This document shows, piece by piece, positions 5,748 through 6,520 of a stretch of DNA of 6,520 bases. Position 1 is the first letter of the stretch. Every line of letters starts with the position of its first letter. Below the pieces are notes generated by a model. It was given only the letters and a program-made list of their open reading frames with translations. It was not told the origin of the DNA and made no database searches. A program made the translations under genes and the position numbers. The stretch is from assembly GCA_032249175.1 (NCBI GenBank), contig JAVVGK010000095.1:1-6520 (forward strand). Reading direction: 5' to 3'. This stretch comes from DSFT01 sp032249175 (lineage in GTDB: Bacteria > Hydrothermota > Hydrothermia > LBFQ01 > DSFT01).

Positions 5748-6517
5748 GATTTAAAGTTATTTTTCACTTAAATAATAGTAAGTTTCCAATTATTTATAGG
5801 AATAGGTTTATTTCTTTTTTTAAGCTTGCTCTTGAAAAAGAAAATGTATTAAATTATTATTATAATGCTAAAAAACCAAAGCCATTTACATTTGCTTTAA
5901 TAACTAATGCTAAAATATCTAAGGATAATGAAAAATTTCATTTTTTTGATTATGAAATTGAAGTGAATTATTTTATTTTACAAAATAAGAGTTTATCATT
6001 AATTTTTAGCACATATGATTATGAATTTGGAGTTTATATTTATAATGGAATTTTAAAAATCAAAGAATTTAAATTTTCAAAAGAAATAACCTTATATCCA
6101 AGAAAAATTCTTTTGTTAAATGAACCAAAATTTGATAATAACGAATATCAATTTAAAACAATAAGCCCAATTTTAATTGAGAATAAAGAAGATAAACCAA
6201 TTTTGCCTTCTAATGAAAATTTTATTTCGGAATTCAATAATTTTCATAGAAAAATTTTTGAAAGTTTTAATTTGACTTATGAAGATTTGGAAATTGATTT
6301 TTTAAGTTATAGAAAAGTGGTTGTTAAACACTTTTTAGAATCGTTTAAAGAAAAAACAAATAAAAATTATATGTTTTTAACCTGTTTTGAAGGAATTTTC
6401 AAAATTAAAGGAAATCCAAAAGTTATAGAATTTTTATATAAAAAAGGTATTGGAAATAGAACAAGTCAAGGATTTGGTTGTGTAGATATTAGTTTAAATT
6501 CCACTATGTTCAGATGA
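5744..6517 (+). CDS. cas6: CRISPR-associated endoribonuclease Cas6
   Basis: Cas6 cuts CRISPR precursor RNA within the repeats to give crRNAs for type I or III effectors. In the family, metal-independent cleavage leaves 5'-OH and 2',3'-cyclic phosphate ends. The 257-residue length fits two ferredoxin-like (RAMP) domains. The N-terminal strand is RFKVIFHLN, followed by FPIIYRNRFISFFKLAL (14-30) and the KPKPFTFALI segment (44-53). The C-terminal glycine-rich loop GIGNRTSQGFGCVDI (235-249) is the clearest Cas6 signature. The usual catalytic histidine just before the KPFTF-like segment is absent. The residues there are YYYNAKK (38-44), and the only histidines are at 8, 66, 168 and 196. Some Cas6 enzymes work without that histidine, so activity remains possible. 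The start overlaps the rtcB stop by four bases, and the stop overlaps another ATG by four bases. The subtype cannot be decided without the downstream genes. Confidence 0.85.
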   Translation: MRFKVIFHLNNSKFPIIYRNRFISFFKLALEKENVLNYYYNAKKPKPFTFALITNAKISKDNEKFHFFDYEIEVNYFILQNKSLSLIFSTYDYEFGVYIYNGILKIKEFKFSKEITLYPRKILLLNEPKFDNNEYQFKTISPILIENKEDKPILPSNENFISEFNNFHRKIFESFNLTYEDLEIDFLSYRKVVVKHFLESFKEKTNKNYMFLTCFEGIFKIKGNPKVIEFLYKKGIGNRTSQGFGCVDISLNSTMFR

Positions 6518-6520
6518 AAC
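6514..6520 (+). CDS. Possible start of the next gene, cut by the window edge
   Basis: An ATG at 6514-6516 overlaps the cas6 TGA (6515-6517) as ATGA, the same coupling seen between rtcB and cas6. Only ATGAAAC (Met-Lys) is visible, so the product cannot be identified. By position an effector cas gene is expected. Confidence 0.45.

Noticed and set aside
5558..5767. A 69-codon open frame on the minus strand across the rtcB-cas6 junction.
   Set aside because: It lies antisense to the strongly conserved rtcB C-terminus and cas6 start. It has no recognisable domain, and the paired genes on the plus strand explain the sequence.

Overview
The window is very A/T-rich (roughly a quarter to a third G+C by eye, with rtcB the most G/C-rich gene) and densely packed. 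It holds five complete genes, one gene start at the right edge, and a 321-base non-coding, repeat-containing stretch at the left edge. The gene set is a TPR/SARP-type (wHTH plus BTAD) regulator, a GT4 glycosyltransferase, RtcB and a CRISPR Cas6. Together with the Lys/Ile/Glu-rich proteins this suggests an A/T-rich, probably thermophilic bacterium. SARP/BTAD regulators argue for a bacterium rather than an archaeon. I cannot name the phylum.

Left part, minus strand: two genes overlap by four bases (ATGA) and read leftward. The first, a 664-residue regulator, has a long helical-repeat N-terminal region and a C-terminal winged-helix plus BTAD module. The second is a 273-residue BtuF/FepB-like substrate-binding protein with no signal peptide. 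This operon runs into bases 1-321, where two copies of a 43-base repeat each form a hairpin followed by a T-run on the minus strand, so they look like terminators.

Middle: a 60-base divergent intergenic region carries a perfect 9+9 inverted repeat that would suit an operator for the regulator.

Right part, plus strand: a GT4 glycosyltransferase (TTG start), then the RNA ligase RtcB, then Cas6. The rtcB stop overlaps the cas6 start by four bases, and the cas6 stop overlaps a further ATG by four bases at the window edge. This looks like the start of a translationally coupled cas operon.

The most interesting point is the tight rtcB-cas6 pair. Cas6-family cleavage leaves 5'-OH and 2',3'-cyclic phosphate (or 3'-phosphate) RNA ends, which are the ends RtcB joins. 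A nuclease and a ligase of matching end chemistry are therefore probably co-expressed. No CRISPR array and no archease gene are visible in the window.
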